From contig CM059573.1 in the NCBI GenBank assembly GCA_030386875.1, positions 27,135,891 to 27,199,890 on the forward strand: a DNA stretch of 64,000 nt. Reading direction: 5' to 3'. The position numbers and the translations under genes were made by a program. This document shows positions 12,431 to 26,200 of this stretch, piece after piece (within the stretch, counting starts at the first letter, position 1; each line of letters begins with the position of its first letter). The notes under the pieces are model-generated. The model had not been told where the DNA came from. It did no database searches and was given only the letters and a program-made list of their open reading frames with translations. The DNA comes from Morinoia aosen. Lineage: Eukaryota > Arthropoda > Malacostraca > Amphipoda > Talitridae.

Positions 12431-13122
12431 TTGAGCGCATCTTCATTATTTAAATTGTGAAATAAAAATTTTTACTTCCAACTTTACCCAACAATATTTT
12501 ATGACTTGCAATGTACCTACCATTACGGGCCAAAATGAGGTTAACCTGATTTTTCTGAAGCTACTAGAGCAGACTACCCCGGGAAGAGAGCGCTATCTAT
12601 CGAGACAAAAATAGCCAGCATATTCAGAACCTAATCATTTTAAAATATGAAAAAGAAAATTTCCCATAATTTTTTGCATAAAATATTTTATGCTAGTAAG
12701 TCATTAAAAACTCAACTTGAACTACTATTATAAAATCTTTAATCGTAAACTAAAGTATTCTACAGTAAAATAATTTGTGCGGATTCCGTAAACTCGTCAT
12801 TTTCCAACTTGGTCTCCAAATCTTCATATATAATAATAATGAGATGTATTATCATACAAATATGAGCTCAGCTCTTATTTTGAGAGCTGTGAATAGTTAA
12901 AGTCGAAATAATAAAATTCAGCACCGATTAACCCGAACTTAAATGCAACAGAAGCATTTCAGTATGTTAAAGTTGTAATAATAAAACACGGTTGTGAACG
13001 TTTTTAAAAGTGATCTCATTTTATAAATTTCCAAGCCATTGACTGTATTGAAAAACCTTAAAGCTTAGTAATTGGAATTTTTTTTCAAACAATATTTTTG
13101 TCAGTTTCAAGTGAAATTACAG
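12431..13122. other. No gene recognised
   Basis: AT-rich sequence without repeats or motifs I could support. Confidence 0.4.
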
Positions 13123-13335
13123 TCAAGATGTTTTTTTATTCCATTGAAATTGCTTACGAGTGATTACTATTTCTGTCACAGGACATTTGTGCCTCTTGCT
13201 AATTTGTATTAAAAAGGGAATCTCGGATTGGAAGAACGGTACATCGCCACACAAATATTGAATGATTGTGCTATTTGCTTGAATATGATGTAGACACAGT
13301 ATTAACAAAGACAATATGACACATTGAGGTTGCAA
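13123..13335 (-). CDS. Possible signal-peptide exon of an unidentified secreted protein
   Basis: The 70-codon frame starts MQPQCVILSLLILCLHHIQA, a convincing signal peptide with a hydrophobic core and a small residue before the likely cleavage point. Two cysteines follow in the mature part. Inside the frame, after about 58 codons, the sequence ACTC|GTAAGC offers a splice donor, so this could be a first exon rather than a complete small protein. It lies between genes C and A on their strand but does not resemble their exons. A chance hydrophobic ORF is possible. Confidence 0.3.
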   Translation of the reverse strand: MQPQCVILSLLILCLHHIQANSTIIQYLCGDVPFFQSEIPFLIQISKRHKCPVTEIVITRKQFQWNKKTS

Positions 13336-15779
13336 AAAATGTAATTAATACGTGTAATTCTCAAAATTCCGGTCCCTCACTGACTAACAGTTGGAGGGCA
13401 AATATACATATTGTCGTAACCCACAAAACACAGAATTTTTGGACACTTAAGTTAGAGGCGTCGTGTTCATCGCCGGGTTGCCAAACTGGCTTTTCCTAGC
13501 CAAGTTACTAACTAGGAACAGAACTAGGAACTGGGCCGCTCTGCCTGAAAGACATCTACGCCTCTATGTGGTGAAATTATCACTTAATCCATTTGCCAGT
13601 TTTGACCTCTGATTTGAGGGCTAGGACACTCTGCAGATTTGCCCTCCAATTCCAGTTCCAATTTTGTGATGGCTCCTCTTGATGTTCTGTAGACAGGACC
13701 TTTTTGCTAATTTATTTTGGGACTAATACACTTGAAGAACTTTTCGAATGCTACTGCGCATCTTCCATCATGACTCAGATGTTCGTTCTTTTTAGTATTG
13801 ACATACGGACAATGGTGAAATATGTATCGAAAATCAATCCAGTTTCAAGTATCAGGATAAATAATCGACAATGATAGACTGCACCCACATAGCTTCATTT
13901 GTTAATTCATATGATTGGATGTTGAAAGCCAAGAAGGGAGAAAAAAAAGCCGTAAAAAAATGAACTGTAAATGAACGCCAGCAAACACATGAACTGACAA
14001 GCAGCAGAGAATGATTCGGTGGCTGATTGGCTGCAATTCGGGAGTTGTTTGCCACGGGCCCCTCATTCGGATGAGGAATGAAAACCGTCTCAGAAGAATT
14101 TTAAAGAGCCAAAGTAGAACTGTGTTTGTCGAGTTGATTGCTCGGGTAGCAATGCTAGCTTGTTTCCTTGAAGCCTCGACGCTGGATTAGTTCTTTCAAA
14201 TTAGTTTTGAGCTCACCACACGATGACGACTACGTGATCGTGTGGTCGTTTCCTCGACATCGCGCCCCGTGTCCGTACCGTCCGTCACTTTCGCTAGACC
14301 GCCGTTTGCATGGCAGTCAGAGCAGTGACTGTAGTGCATGATGCCGCGGTACGTACGTTCTCAATTGGCAAAAAACCTTGCGTAACATCCGTACTGTGGC
14401 TTTTTTGACATAGTTCATCACCTTTTAAAAAAGAGCTAAATTATCATGAAATTTATATCACAAGCAGAAGTGTAACAGTAAAACAACTAATAAGAAATAA
14501 TTTTACTGTTCTCACTGTGCAAATGATTGAATGGAGCGAGGGAAAAACAGCAGGGCTTACAAAGTAAAGCGAGGTTAGTATCATGTTTGGAGATAAGGGA
14601 TGTGAGATGCACTGTTGCCTAGAGAGGCGTATGTTGAGGTAATAGATGTTAAGTATATTTAAACAGGAAATCGGTGTCAGCTAAAATGGGTGGCCCCAAG
14701 ACAGAAAATTGGTGTCAGTCAGGAGATCACACAATAAATATGCGCCCGATTTAGTGCTTAATTATTGGGAATTTCATTGCTCAGGAGGGAACATTGAGCG
14801 CACGTAGGCCTGCCCTCAAAGTAGATGGCCCCTCTCCCTCGGGCTGCGTGTCTGTAGTTTCTACGTTGATTTAGAGATCGAAGCTCGGTGCATTGTAAAT
14901 GTTTTTCCATATTATGCTGTACCGATATATTTGCAAATTGATCGTCTTCATTGGACTCACAGGAGTCACACACAAATCATTTACTTGTGCTTCATTCGTG
15001 CACTCAGGAACAATGATTGTGCTTTATTTGCCTAACGTGGTTACTCTAAATAATATATTTAAATCTTTCCGGTTGTCATTATTAACCTCATTTTGATGTT
15101 GCTAACGAATCGTAGGAATTACTTTTTGCTTGATATTTCTATCTTGCTGCAAATTTTCTTTCTCTAATATCTCTAATTTTTCTTCCCTTTCACTTAACTA
15201 AGAGTTTCAATCCCCTGATCGACATTTCAGCCTCATTCCGTGACCAAATACAGCAGAGGATTAGCCATCAAATAGAACTATGAACTTAATTAAATCATGA
15301 ACTTTATTTCAAAATGCCTTCTTTCCTGGAAGTTGTCTTCATTCTGTATTTCAGTTGGTAATTCAATTTTGCTGACTCAGTTTTTGTGACTGTATTGGAG
15401 TTACTTATGACAAATTTGCATCATGTTACTGCAAGTTTTTATGGTTTTTTAAGTTTGTTAGAAGCTAAGCAATTTTTTCAGCATTTTTCTGGCCGAACAG
15501 CGCATGAACTAAATGAATGTACGTTTTAAAAGCCACCTATTTAAGCAATGGAATAAACTTTCATCGTGGAAGCGTGTGAAGCAAAATTCTGACGGAGAGA
15601 CTCCAAACTGAAGTACATGAGCATAAACTCGATGCAGTTTATTGTTTATCTGTCTTCTCAGCAGCCTACGATAACTTCTTTGACAAACCTCATTTGAGAG
15701 TACGTTAAAATTCGCGGATCTTGTTGAGCTTCGCTGGGCCCCGCTGGTAAAGTTTATTAGAGTCAATTGCTATTTTCGC
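13336..15779. other. No gene recognised
   Basis: Intergenic. A GC-richer patch at 14160-14360 and several short ORFs were inspected; none shows a domain or a matching paralogue. Confidence 0.35.
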
Positions 15780-16506
15780 AGCACCCACACTATTCCTTGA
15801 AGATAAAACGCTCTGGGTGTGCTTTTAATTCTTGTAGAATACAAACCACCTGATATTGAAATCAAGAACTAATATTTCCATCAGCGGTCATTCCCGGGCT
15901 TAAATTCACTTTTAAATACACGTTAGTAGACAACGAGCTTTTTTAAAATCCTCTTCAATGCTCATATATGTTCCATTCCAATAAATGAAATTTTGTTCGG
16001 TCCACGCAGTTTTTATGAGTGGAGGTCATGAAGGTTTTCATATTGATTAATAGCGTACGGGATTTTGCTATCTACTTCGATTAGTTAAGAATTGACTATT
16101 GGGCGGATCTGTTGATGCACATAAACAGTTTAAGTTGAACTGGAAACCTAATTTTTTACAGCCGAACTCAAGTATCGAATTTATCTTGAAACATCCTTGC
16201 GAGCACTGAAAACTCTATTGACTTCATTTTCTCTAATCATCACTGTTCATTCAATATATCAGTCGGCAATCAAATTTAGCAAAGAACTTCAACGTACAAG
16301 CTATCCATTCTTTTCACTCTTTTCCTATAGATTTCAAACAACAATAGAAGGATCTTTTAAATATCTAGATTTTCGAAGTTATCCTTCAAGATTCTCATTT
16401 AGTGAAATTCGACTGTGGTAAAAAAAATGATATTAAGCTGACATCTTACGACAGTTGTGATAAATGAAACACTGTGGTGCCTGTAAGGCTTTTATACGCA
16501 GCAAAG

Positions 16507-16545
16507 TATATAAGAGACACACGGAAAACTGTATTTCAGCAGTTG
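16507..16545 (+). promoter_or_regulatory. TATA/initiator-like core promoter, antisense to gene A
   Basis: TATATAAG at 16507-16514 is followed by TTTCAGCAGT, whose A (16538) lies 31 bases after the first T, the spacing of a TATA-directed start. The surrounding 125 bases (about 16465-16590) are about 90 percent identical to the copy beyond gene B, clearly more than neighbouring non-coding DNA. No long ORF follows. It may be a promoter for antisense RNA or a conserved 3'UTR element read from the other strand. Confidence 0.35.
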
Positions 16546-17194
16546 AGAAGAAATGCTTCTGCACTGACGGCCTCCCTGGTGCTTGAATGAAAAATCTGTT
16601 GCTGGTATAGGTTTTTGAATAAAATATGTTATCGAAATTTGAATAATAAATTGTGGAAGTGTTAGAATTTCGACTGGTGGAGGTAATTGAATTTCCACTT
16701 GTGCAGGTTCCTTGAAGTTTTGAGAGCTTTCTGTGTTGCTATCAAACTAAAAAGGCATAGTCGTCAAAACCTCACCGTTGTTCATGTTTTGAAAGAATTC
16801 AAATGAACTAGTGAAATGCTAAATAAAAATTGAAGGTATGTTTTGATGAGATAGAAATTTTGTTCAATTCATTTCAGTCGAAAGATCATTAACAGGGACT
16901 TTTGCAGATCGATAGTGTAGCCTGTAGTCCAAAAAATCTTTCATGTCCTTTGGAGTATCATAGTTAATTTCAATTCAGAAATGATGAAATTTAGTGTTAA
17001 ATGTAGGTTCTTTATCTGAGCCTAGAGTATTTTTCTTGGAGTCAGCAGGATCTCTCTCATAGACCACAACACTCAGGTAACTTCAAATGTTTGTGTCAAC
17101 CAGCCAAGTGGAAGAAAACAAACTCAAGCGAGTCAAGAACTAAGTTGGAGATTGACAACAAGGCGAGACACAGACAAACGTAGGTGTTTCGGTC

Positions 17195-17296
17195 TCATAC
17201 AGAGGTGACTTGGAAGTTGAAGCCGTACTTCTCCCTCGTGGGACTTGCGCTGCCATCAAACTCAATCTTGACCTTCCCGCCTGCAGACGTCAATTC
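17195..17296 (-). CDS. Gene A exon 8: C-terminal part of CUB domain
   Basis: Acceptor TTTACAG, 33 codons (residues 316-348), then TGA. It ends Y-G-F-N-F-Q-V-T-S-V, the last strand of the CUB fold. Gene B has the same length and near-identical sequence. Confidence 0.85.
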   Translation of the reverse strand, partial: ELTSAGGKVKIEFDGSASPTREKYGFNFQVTSV

Positions 17297-20200
17297 CTGT
17301 AAATTGGAGAGGAAATCAGCAAAGAATAATTTCATTGCTCGACTGGTCATTGTGCTGATATAAGCAGTATTTATGCGTCAGATCAACTTCAGGGTAGTAT
17401 TAGGGGTGTTTTTTTTTAATCTACGACACCATTTTAATCCGATATGTGACCTTTTGTATCGTATCAAAAAAGAAATAATGCACTTATTTTGTTTTCGAGC
17501 TTGGAGTAGCCGTAGGGCTTAGGCCGGAGCCACTATTTGATAAACTACGTGGATGAAAACCCACCGTCGGTGCCGTGGCGTCGCACAAATCAGTGCTGGC
17601 GGAGGAACCGTTGGCGTCATCATTCACGGCTGTCATGGTGAAGCCATCGCACTGGTCGCTCTCTCTGAAGTTGACGAAGGTCACACTGATCGTAATCTTA
17701 CCAGCGCCTGTGAACTCAGCCGAGCAGTCTGCCACGGGGTAGTCGTTGGGGAAATTCTTGCAGCCAATGCCCTCGTGTGAAAGGACGTAGATGGATTTTC
17801 CTGAGTCCACTTGGATGCTTTGGTCGCAGATGTCGTCTGGTTGTTCAAGTATTTCATAATTTAGGTTGCTAAATGAAAGTGAATACCCAATTGTTTTAGC
17901 ATGCTATAATAGCTTCTTAGGTGAGGTTGTAAAGAAACGGAGTTGTTGAGAAAATGATCAGGTGAATATTATTCTATAAGGTCATATCGGGATTAGAGCT
18001 TTGCAAACTTGACGAAGTTCACCTTGGCATCTTTTAGAAAGTGCATAAACGAATCACTTAGTTAGGATAACAAATACTTCGAGTGGTGAGAATAAAGTTA
18101 CGCAAAGCAGAGCCATGCCATGATTTTACACGATGGGGAGTGCTTAAGAGAAAAAAGTGAAATTATGAGAAAAATCATTGCCACATTAACTTCGAGAGTG
18201 AATTCTGAGAGAAAAATGCACCGCCGAATGATGGGCAGAATTTGAAACAAACTTGAGGTTTTGAAACGAAAAGGAAGAGTCAGGCTAATTTGCAACCGTG
18301 TGGAATAGGCGTGGAAATATGAACCGTTGTGAAGTTCGAACTTGAATACACTGAATGAAAAACAGTCCTCAATTAATTATAACTGACAACAGTGCATGGT
18401 GAATAAAATCATCTAATGAGGATAAATACTTTTGTAATAGGAAAATCCAGGAAAATAAAATGAAATGCATAAAAATAATTCAAACTTAGATGTGAAGTAA
18501 TGGTATAATGGTCGGTTGTTTGAAATGATATCGTTAACTTCGACATTTTTAAACCTTTTATTATTCGAGGAAACTTATAATTGTAATCGGGTATTGATGT
18601 CAAGGATTAAATAGAAAATGGGGATGAATCATTTGAGAAATTAAATGATTTCCATTGGAAAAATACGGCGTATGCATGAAAAGCGAATAGTTAAATAATT
18701 ACCTCACATTTTGTTTGACATAAATCATTTTTCCCAAACAATTTAGAAAGTAATCATACAATGAGAATTTAAAAATATTCAGGAAGGAAAGTAAATGGCT
18801 TTATTAAGTTATCGGTGTCACTAAACAAGGCCATCATTATGTTTTATCTTCCAATTCTATGAAGGGGATAGCTGTCGCCCTTGAGGCAGGCCGCCTTCAA
18901 TTAGCCCATCATTCAGGTGGGTGTCAGCGCTGAAAGACTGTCAGCTGAAAGACTCAGTTCTGCGCAACCGAATGGCAAACACGGCCTCTGTCTAAAGCAG
19001 TGTGGTGATGTGCCTTCACGCAATCATTAGTGCGCTGAACTGCGCTAATGCCGAACGAGATTTTTGAGAGGGCTGAAGTTACACAGTATTTGCTATTCTT
19101 CAGATCATGATTCTAAAACCTATATTGGAAAAAGTTGTTCTATATCAGGGTAATCAGAACAACTCTATGTTCGAATAATCTTTATGAAGCTGTCTCTCTC
19201 TAACGCAATCGATTTGTTCCGACTTCAATGATTCGTGAATACGTTCGGTTAAAAGTTAGAATATCGGCTAATAACGTAGGAGACGCAATGACAACACTTT
19301 CCTGTCGAGCAAAGCGTGGGCTATGAGTCATATTTTCTCGCTAATTCATTTCACTCACGGAGTATAAGGAGATCGCTTGCCGGAATCTCAGGTGCTGTTG
19401 TGAGGAATATCTCGCTGCAGGTGCTGGTGGTGTAGCAGCTGGGGTCGGCCAGAATGGGACTTTCAGAATACGGCAGGTCGAATCCATCGAGTATAGCGAA
19501 ATATTGAAACATTTCAGTCGCGGATGTACCTGAGTAGTTCGAAGGAACAACATTCTTAGCAGTTGACTTTTCTGTTGTACGGCAGAATAACTTCCTAGAG
19601 CATAAGTGGACCACAATTACATTTGCCCGAAAGTTAAAGTAAATTTTATGCTATGCTGAAAGGCGAAACGGGAAAATTTTTGTAACTGATAAAAAAAAAA
19701 TGATGGCAAAGATAATTGTGGTTCGCTTTCACTTTCCCAGACATATGAAACTCTGAATAGCTACATTCAAAACTATTAGTTGCTCATGTCCATTAATTAT
19801 TAAATTCTTTTGAAAACTGCGAACACACTTAAAACATTGTTTTATGTTGAAGATGAAAATTCCTAGAGTACCCATTCGATCCATTATGGGCAACGACAAA
19901 CTGCAAAATAGTCGTCGATATTAGAAGGGAAACATAAATAATATAATAGTGAAATAATTTTAAGACACGCAAACTGCTCTAATTTTGTGAGCTGATTCGG
20001 AATTTATTTTTGGAAGAAACAACGCCTTACTAATTTTGGTTGAATTATTAAATTTAGGTCTGACTTGAGGAAGATTAATTTTCGAGCACCTAGAGTAAAA
20101 CAAACTAAGTTTTATTTCCCTACATAATGCATCTTGTTACCCTATTGTAAAATTTTCAATTGTAATCCGTGCCAATACTATTCGGATTAGTTTTCTTAAA

Positions 20201-23200
20201 TTTGTACCTATTCTCCAAACATTTTAAATAACAAGGCATATGAATTGTTTTATTAGGAGTTAATAATTGTCAAGAAACTGGTACACATCGATATCATGCC
20301 GAAGTTAATGTATGGTAAAAAGTTGGGCCTGATCTTGCTGCTAATTATTTGAAAAGTAACACTTTGGGTAATATACTTTTAATAGAACCAAATCCTTCAA
20401 TGCTTTTCGATTGAAAACAAAATTAAATTTATTTTTACAATGCATAAACTGTTGTGTCGTTTTATTTGCGTCAATCTCGAGTGTAGGGACAAGTAATGAT
20501 GATTATAAGTGTTAACTCGTTCATTGCTTGCAGCCCTCGATTTTTTCGGTTGAAACGTCAAGTATTTGAAGCGTGCATGAGGCACATGCTTCAACACAGG
20601 ATATGATGAGTGTAAATATAACAGTCATTATCACAGGTAAAACAATTTTATGTGCATATACATAAAAAGGTGGAAAAAAGCTTATGACTATGGAAGGAAA
20701 TCTATACTATAATAAGAGCCGTGTCCGTCCGTCTCTCTGTCTGTCCGAAGCCAGCCGAAAGTGCGTGATAAGCGTATCTGTGATACAAGCTCTAGGCCTA
20801 TATATTTTGACGGGCCGTGTTCACGCGGCCCATCAGACTTTCATTAGCATCTTTCTGTTTTATTAGACCGAAGCTGTATCATAACATTTTATTCAATTTT
20901 TCATTATTAACCACAAGTAATCGATTGGATTGTCGTCTGCATGGACTGTTCCCAGTCCATTTTAGAGCATCAATTTCTATTTTTCATGAATTCTTTAATG
21001 TCAGTGTTAGTTCGGTGATAAAGCGTCATCTTGAACTGTTTTTCAAAATACTTTTCATTTCTTTTGAACTATTATAAATAAATAACCTAGATTCTGTGAT
21101 TTTATAATTCAATAGAAGTTGCAGGTTGTTTATCTGCACTTTCCGGGTTTTCACTGGAGTAAGCAGAATCTCTTATATTGATTAATGAAAAAATATACGT
21201 GTTACCTGGTGCTGAGTCAACGACATTAGAATTTTGCCTTCATCATGGCCAAATATTTTGCGGCTTTCAACATAGTTCTGTGAGACAGAAATTAAAGGCT
21301 ACCACAATTAATGGACTTAAACAATTCCTAGCCTCGATGCTTGAAGTATGTTTCAGAGTCGTGACGGTGTACTCTGGGTTCACCTTGTTAGGGTCAATTT
21401 GGTGCTGAACTCGTTCTCGGCTGCTTCAGAATGTCAAAAATATTTTGATTCGTAGCTTAAGAGAACATCAGCCCAATTAATCATTTGCACTCTAAATAAT
21501 GTAAATTTTTTACACCTAGAATTCTTTTTTTGAGCATATTCTTACATTCGAAAGGTTTCTAATCAACAAGCTGAGATGGTAAGCGAAGTTCTTCGTTAAG
21601 TCGATATCGAATAGCGCACTCAGAAGATAAGCTTCGAAGAGCGTCATAAAAATTAATCTTTTTCTTTAGCTGCAATTATTGTCTGTTACGTTGACGCCGA
21701 TGGCTTGAGTAGTTCATCGATTCGAATTTTCACTTCTTTTTTGAGTTCCTGAGGACAAGATTTATGCGAGTAAGTTTAATGACCATCATTGATTTTACAG
21801 AGAGAAATCTAATAAACTCTTGAACTTTAAGCTATGTTTAATGGTTTTTCAATTTACTCGCAAGATATGTCACGTTATGTATAGCAATATTCGAGCTAAT
21901 TTCAAGACCATTGCTGTTTTAACACCAACAATGAATTCAGTAGGTAAGGAGTATTCAAAGTAACCAGAGTCTGAAATTGAGAGAACTATAAATGACCAAG
22001 GTTTGACACGACGATCACGTAGCAATGAGGCTTAGTTTACTTAATTACTAGGCTGCTGCTGAATTGAACGCCAGCTACCAGATGCCCCTAGCTATAACAG
22101 AATTGTCCATGTAAGCAACTGGAAATAGACGAAATCTATGGTTTTTTTTTAGTTGAACGTTAACTTTTTATCACCATTATATTTTCGTTTTGCGTTCGAA
22201 TCTTAAAGATTAGAGTAGGGAAAATTTACCAGCTTGGGAAATGCATGTATTAAGGATACGCTCATCAAGCACGTTCATTTCTTCGCGTAATTAAAGAATG
22301 ATGCTAATTTGTGCAATAAATAACCATACAAAATGACTGTTGAGTTATGTTTCACTACTCACAGTCATCGTTCCAACGGGTCGCCTACATAAGATTATAA
22401 ACAACATGACATAACAGAACACAGGTCGGGGGATAATTTTTTTTATCTTATCCAAGGAAATAATTTTTTTAATCTTTTCCAATGCCAATAGTTTTTTGCG
22501 TGCACAATAACGACTACTGAAATATATACTCCTTTCAAATGATCGGAATAAAGGGATTACGTGTTATTTACTGTAGATTAATGATCACAATAGGAATATT
22601 GAAGTATAAAGAGCCGGTAAGTGTTCAAAGTATAAATTTAGGTATTCTGAATTAATGCTGAATTCATGGTCTTGGCTCACCCAGCTTTCAAAAATTAAAT
22701 CTTTTTTGCACTCGTTATATGCTACGAATCTATAAGCCGATTAATTTTTTTATACAAAGTAAACGTATATTTACCGTATTTACGGAGATTTGCGAACTCA
22801 AGGATTGTAGGGGACTCAATCCTGTAGTACCTGAGGACGCCACCAGGCACAAAGCTCTGGTAAGGTGTCAAATCAAACGTTGCATCTGAAATGTTCAACA
22901 CAGTTCAGAGGAGAAATAATAAAAAAAGCATAGTTTAGATAAGAAAATTAGATGGTGTAGGTGTGAATACGATGTAATTTTCAAAATTTCATGCTCGATT
23001 TATAAGTATTTAAATGTGAATTCCTTATGGATTATTCACCATGAAACAACGAACATAGTTATACATACTCGGTCAATATTACAGATGAAAGTTCAATGAA
23101 AAATTGCTCGGAAAGAGGAAACAAATTTTTAACTGTGATAGCAAAATGAAAACTGCAATACCGATGAAGAACCAGAACTCCTAATAACTCGTGATCACTC

Positions 23201-26200
23201 GCACAAAAAAAAAAAAAAACTGTGGTTATCGAAACGGAGTATGACTTGGAGATTCTGTCTGCACTCACTGTCAGTTGGACTTCCATCGGACATCATGTCT
23301 TTTCGAATGTACATGAGCGTATCCCCTTCCCATTTGCTGCATATTGGGTTTTTCAAGATGTGAAAGTGACAGCCTGAGACGGTGATTGTAAACGCATGAA
23401 CACCTGAAAAGGGGATATTTAATTAAACACTACTACGTGTGATCAATATATTAGTGGTATCATTTGTAATCAGTGTTAGTGGCGAGCAGTTGGGGCTGCA
23501 CCGCTTCATTTGTGGACGTTAACTCAATGCGATGAGTTCACTTAAAGGCGTGGACTCAAGCGGGCTAAATTTACAGGCATCTGTTATGAGGCAACAAGGA
23601 AACTCATCCTTCTACTCAGTTTTCACTAATTACGGTTATCTTTCCATTTTGTTGGCGCTTCAGAGTTCTACTGGAAATTGTTCATTCGTTGTTCTATAAG
23701 AATTGTCATTTGCTTAATACTTCAATGCCTGATCATCGCAGTCAATTTCGCGTGAAGAAAAGTACTTCCTTCAAAATCGTCGGACGTATAAAAGTGGTGG
23801 TCTAAAACTCATTTACGATATGATAACCAAAATCACAGTGTTCAAAGTTTGCCCTAAAATTCATTACAAGAATCAGATCAATAGAGAAAAACGGATTTGG
23901 ATTTTTCTTTCGCATTTCTTATCAAACCCATAGGTATCGTGAAATAAAGCATAAGAAAAACTTGAATTCGCCGTCAAAAAATTCGTTAATTTTTAAATTA
24001 ATTCGTCGTGATTCAAACTCACCCTCTAGTTCAGAAAACATTTTTAACCCAGTCCCATGTAAACAAATCATGCTTTATCCCAGTCCCATGTAAAAATTGA
24101 AAATGGTGTCTTGAAGTAATGCTTGAAGAATGCCTCTTACAAATACCTTGCAAGAATATTTCTCATTCACTATCGCATAAATGTATTTGCTGTGGTAGTT
24201 GGCTGAGTTTAAGAAACTAAGTGGAATTGGTCTGTTTATATGCCCAGGGGCTGCTTCACGAATGTTTCATTGTTTGTTGTCTTGTAGTTCTGACGAGTAA
24301 ATGCACTGTCTTTCTGAAGTTATCCAATAATTGCGTTAGCAGAATTTGCACCTTGTGAACAAAGAAGCACGCTGCAAATCGAACCCTACGTTGTTTCGAT
24401 CTTAGGACGAAGGAGTACTTATGTGTCATATCAATGAATGAGAAGGAGGTATTCAGTAATTCGGTGTGCAAGACTAGACAATATTCCATGAGCTAGAATT
24501 CGAAACAGTATTGAGACACAGCCATGTTCTGATTTCCTGGTACTCCATTTCCACTAGGGGGACCAAATAGTAGCATCAGGTTACATTTCACTCCCATTAT
24601 AAAACATCTATTGCGAAATTATGAATATTTGAATCAGTATATTTATGGTCTCCAAACTTTTTCAGTAACTAGCGCCACACATTAACTTATATGAAAATTC
24701 TGATATAGGCCTATTCATCAATTGTCAAAGTTACCTCTGGAAATTGCTTCAGAAAGGCACTCTTCCGGTGTGTTGGCCCTGAAGATGTAGTCTGTTTCTA
24801 CATTCGTTTGGAAAGCAGGCATCGGGACCCGTTTCTCCAAAAACTCCTGCACAAAACACGTCCAGGATGACAAACTTCACCATGTGGATTTCACTAACCA
24901 GAGTTTTGTTCTCATAAAAATAGAGAGATCACAAAACTAGTACGTAGGAGTTATTTTTAACGAACATTTAAAAATATTGATTTTAGGTGGGGAGCCAATT
25001 ATAGAACGAAAATATGATGCAGTGGTATCTTCACTGAAAAATCGAACTAAACACACGTCTTTTACTATTGCACTGAAAGCTTCTGCGTTAAAAAGTCGGC
25101 ACCTGCTTTTTCAGCGATGACTGAGCGAGAGTGCACTCACATGGTAACATTTAGGCAACTACCGACATCAAACGGTGGTAGACAGATTCGTCATATTCCG
25201 GTAGTAATCCGAGACTATTTTAGGAGGAACCTCCAGTTTCAGCAGACATTCAGCAAAAACTTTTACCTTACCAGCGGTAACAACACTCTATTCACGCTTG
25301 CCATCGCTAGCTCTCTTTTACGTCTCCATTGGCGTTTTCGTGCATAGCGGTGCTTGCGCTGAAGCATACCTATTTTCAACAAGCATCCCTAAGGTGTTTT
25401 TGGTCTGGCGACTTGATTTCGTCCGCACTGCTGTGCGCAAATGATGTAAACGATGTGAGCAGAGAGAAGACGACGCTCAATCGTAAGTACTGGTTGTTAT
25501 GTTGTTTCTGTGGGCTCTCGCACAATTATCCCATTAGAAATGCCCAGTCACATTTATACAGATGTATTGACACCATCAGTTTTGCTATCATTGTTACGCT
25601 CGAAAAAAACTTTTATCTTATTTCCGTTTTTCAGATGGGAACGGCAAATATCGCACAGTAACTAACTATGTAGTTTTATGCATGTATCCAATAAGCATAT
25701 AAATCGCATAAATTTGTGAGATGTTTAAGGAGTAATGTCTGGCTGATAACGCCTGCCTTCATATTTTTTTATTCTGATCTGTAATTTGGTTGGATATTTG
25801 TGCTCTAAATCCTAGAGCGAAAATTTTTGGTTGGTTAAACAAGGTGATCACTAAAACAAAGAGACTTTTCGTAGCTCTTCTGTTATTCTCACTCGCGCAC
25901 TTCTAAAGAGAAACCCACGTTCAAAAATTACCGAATTTGGTGTGAGGGGGATGCTGATGTCACCAAGATAACCACGGTAGATGGGAGCTCCAGAGATGGA
26001 ATGGGCGGCGGAGCCCAGCGCACCCTGCAGAGCTGCGACCTGCAAGCAGCAAATGCAACCTTCAGTAAATGATTGTTTCCCAGAAGCCGTGGGTGAAGGA
26101 GAACTGACAGTTGGTAAGGTAGGGTCATGTTGTGCTGTTCATGGAATGGCCTCGCGCAGAAAAATAATTAAATATGAATTTTAGACAGTGAAATATACAT

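Larger units (their letters stand above)
15780..20060. repeat. Segmental duplication, left copy (pairs with 53450-57340)
   Basis: The 3' flank, last three exons and introns of gene A align with the same region of gene B. Shared non-coding words include GGTTTTCATATTGATT, CAAGACACGCAAACTGCT-like and CCGAACTCAAG. Similarity on the right copy stops exactly where the LTR begins at 57341. Confidence 0.8.

Noticed and set aside
14758..14973. Minus-strand ORF with a faint likeness to gene A exon 2
   Set aside because: Similarity limited to a few residues, with no matching donor or acceptor phase.
16197..16421. Plus-strand ORF in the duplicated 3' flank
   Set aside because: The gene B copy of this segment does not preserve the frame.
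17553..17780. Plus-strand ORF
   Set aside because: Shadow of the CUB exon of gene A.
25981..26184. Plus-strand ORF
   Set aside because: Shadow of gene A exon 2 on the minus strand.
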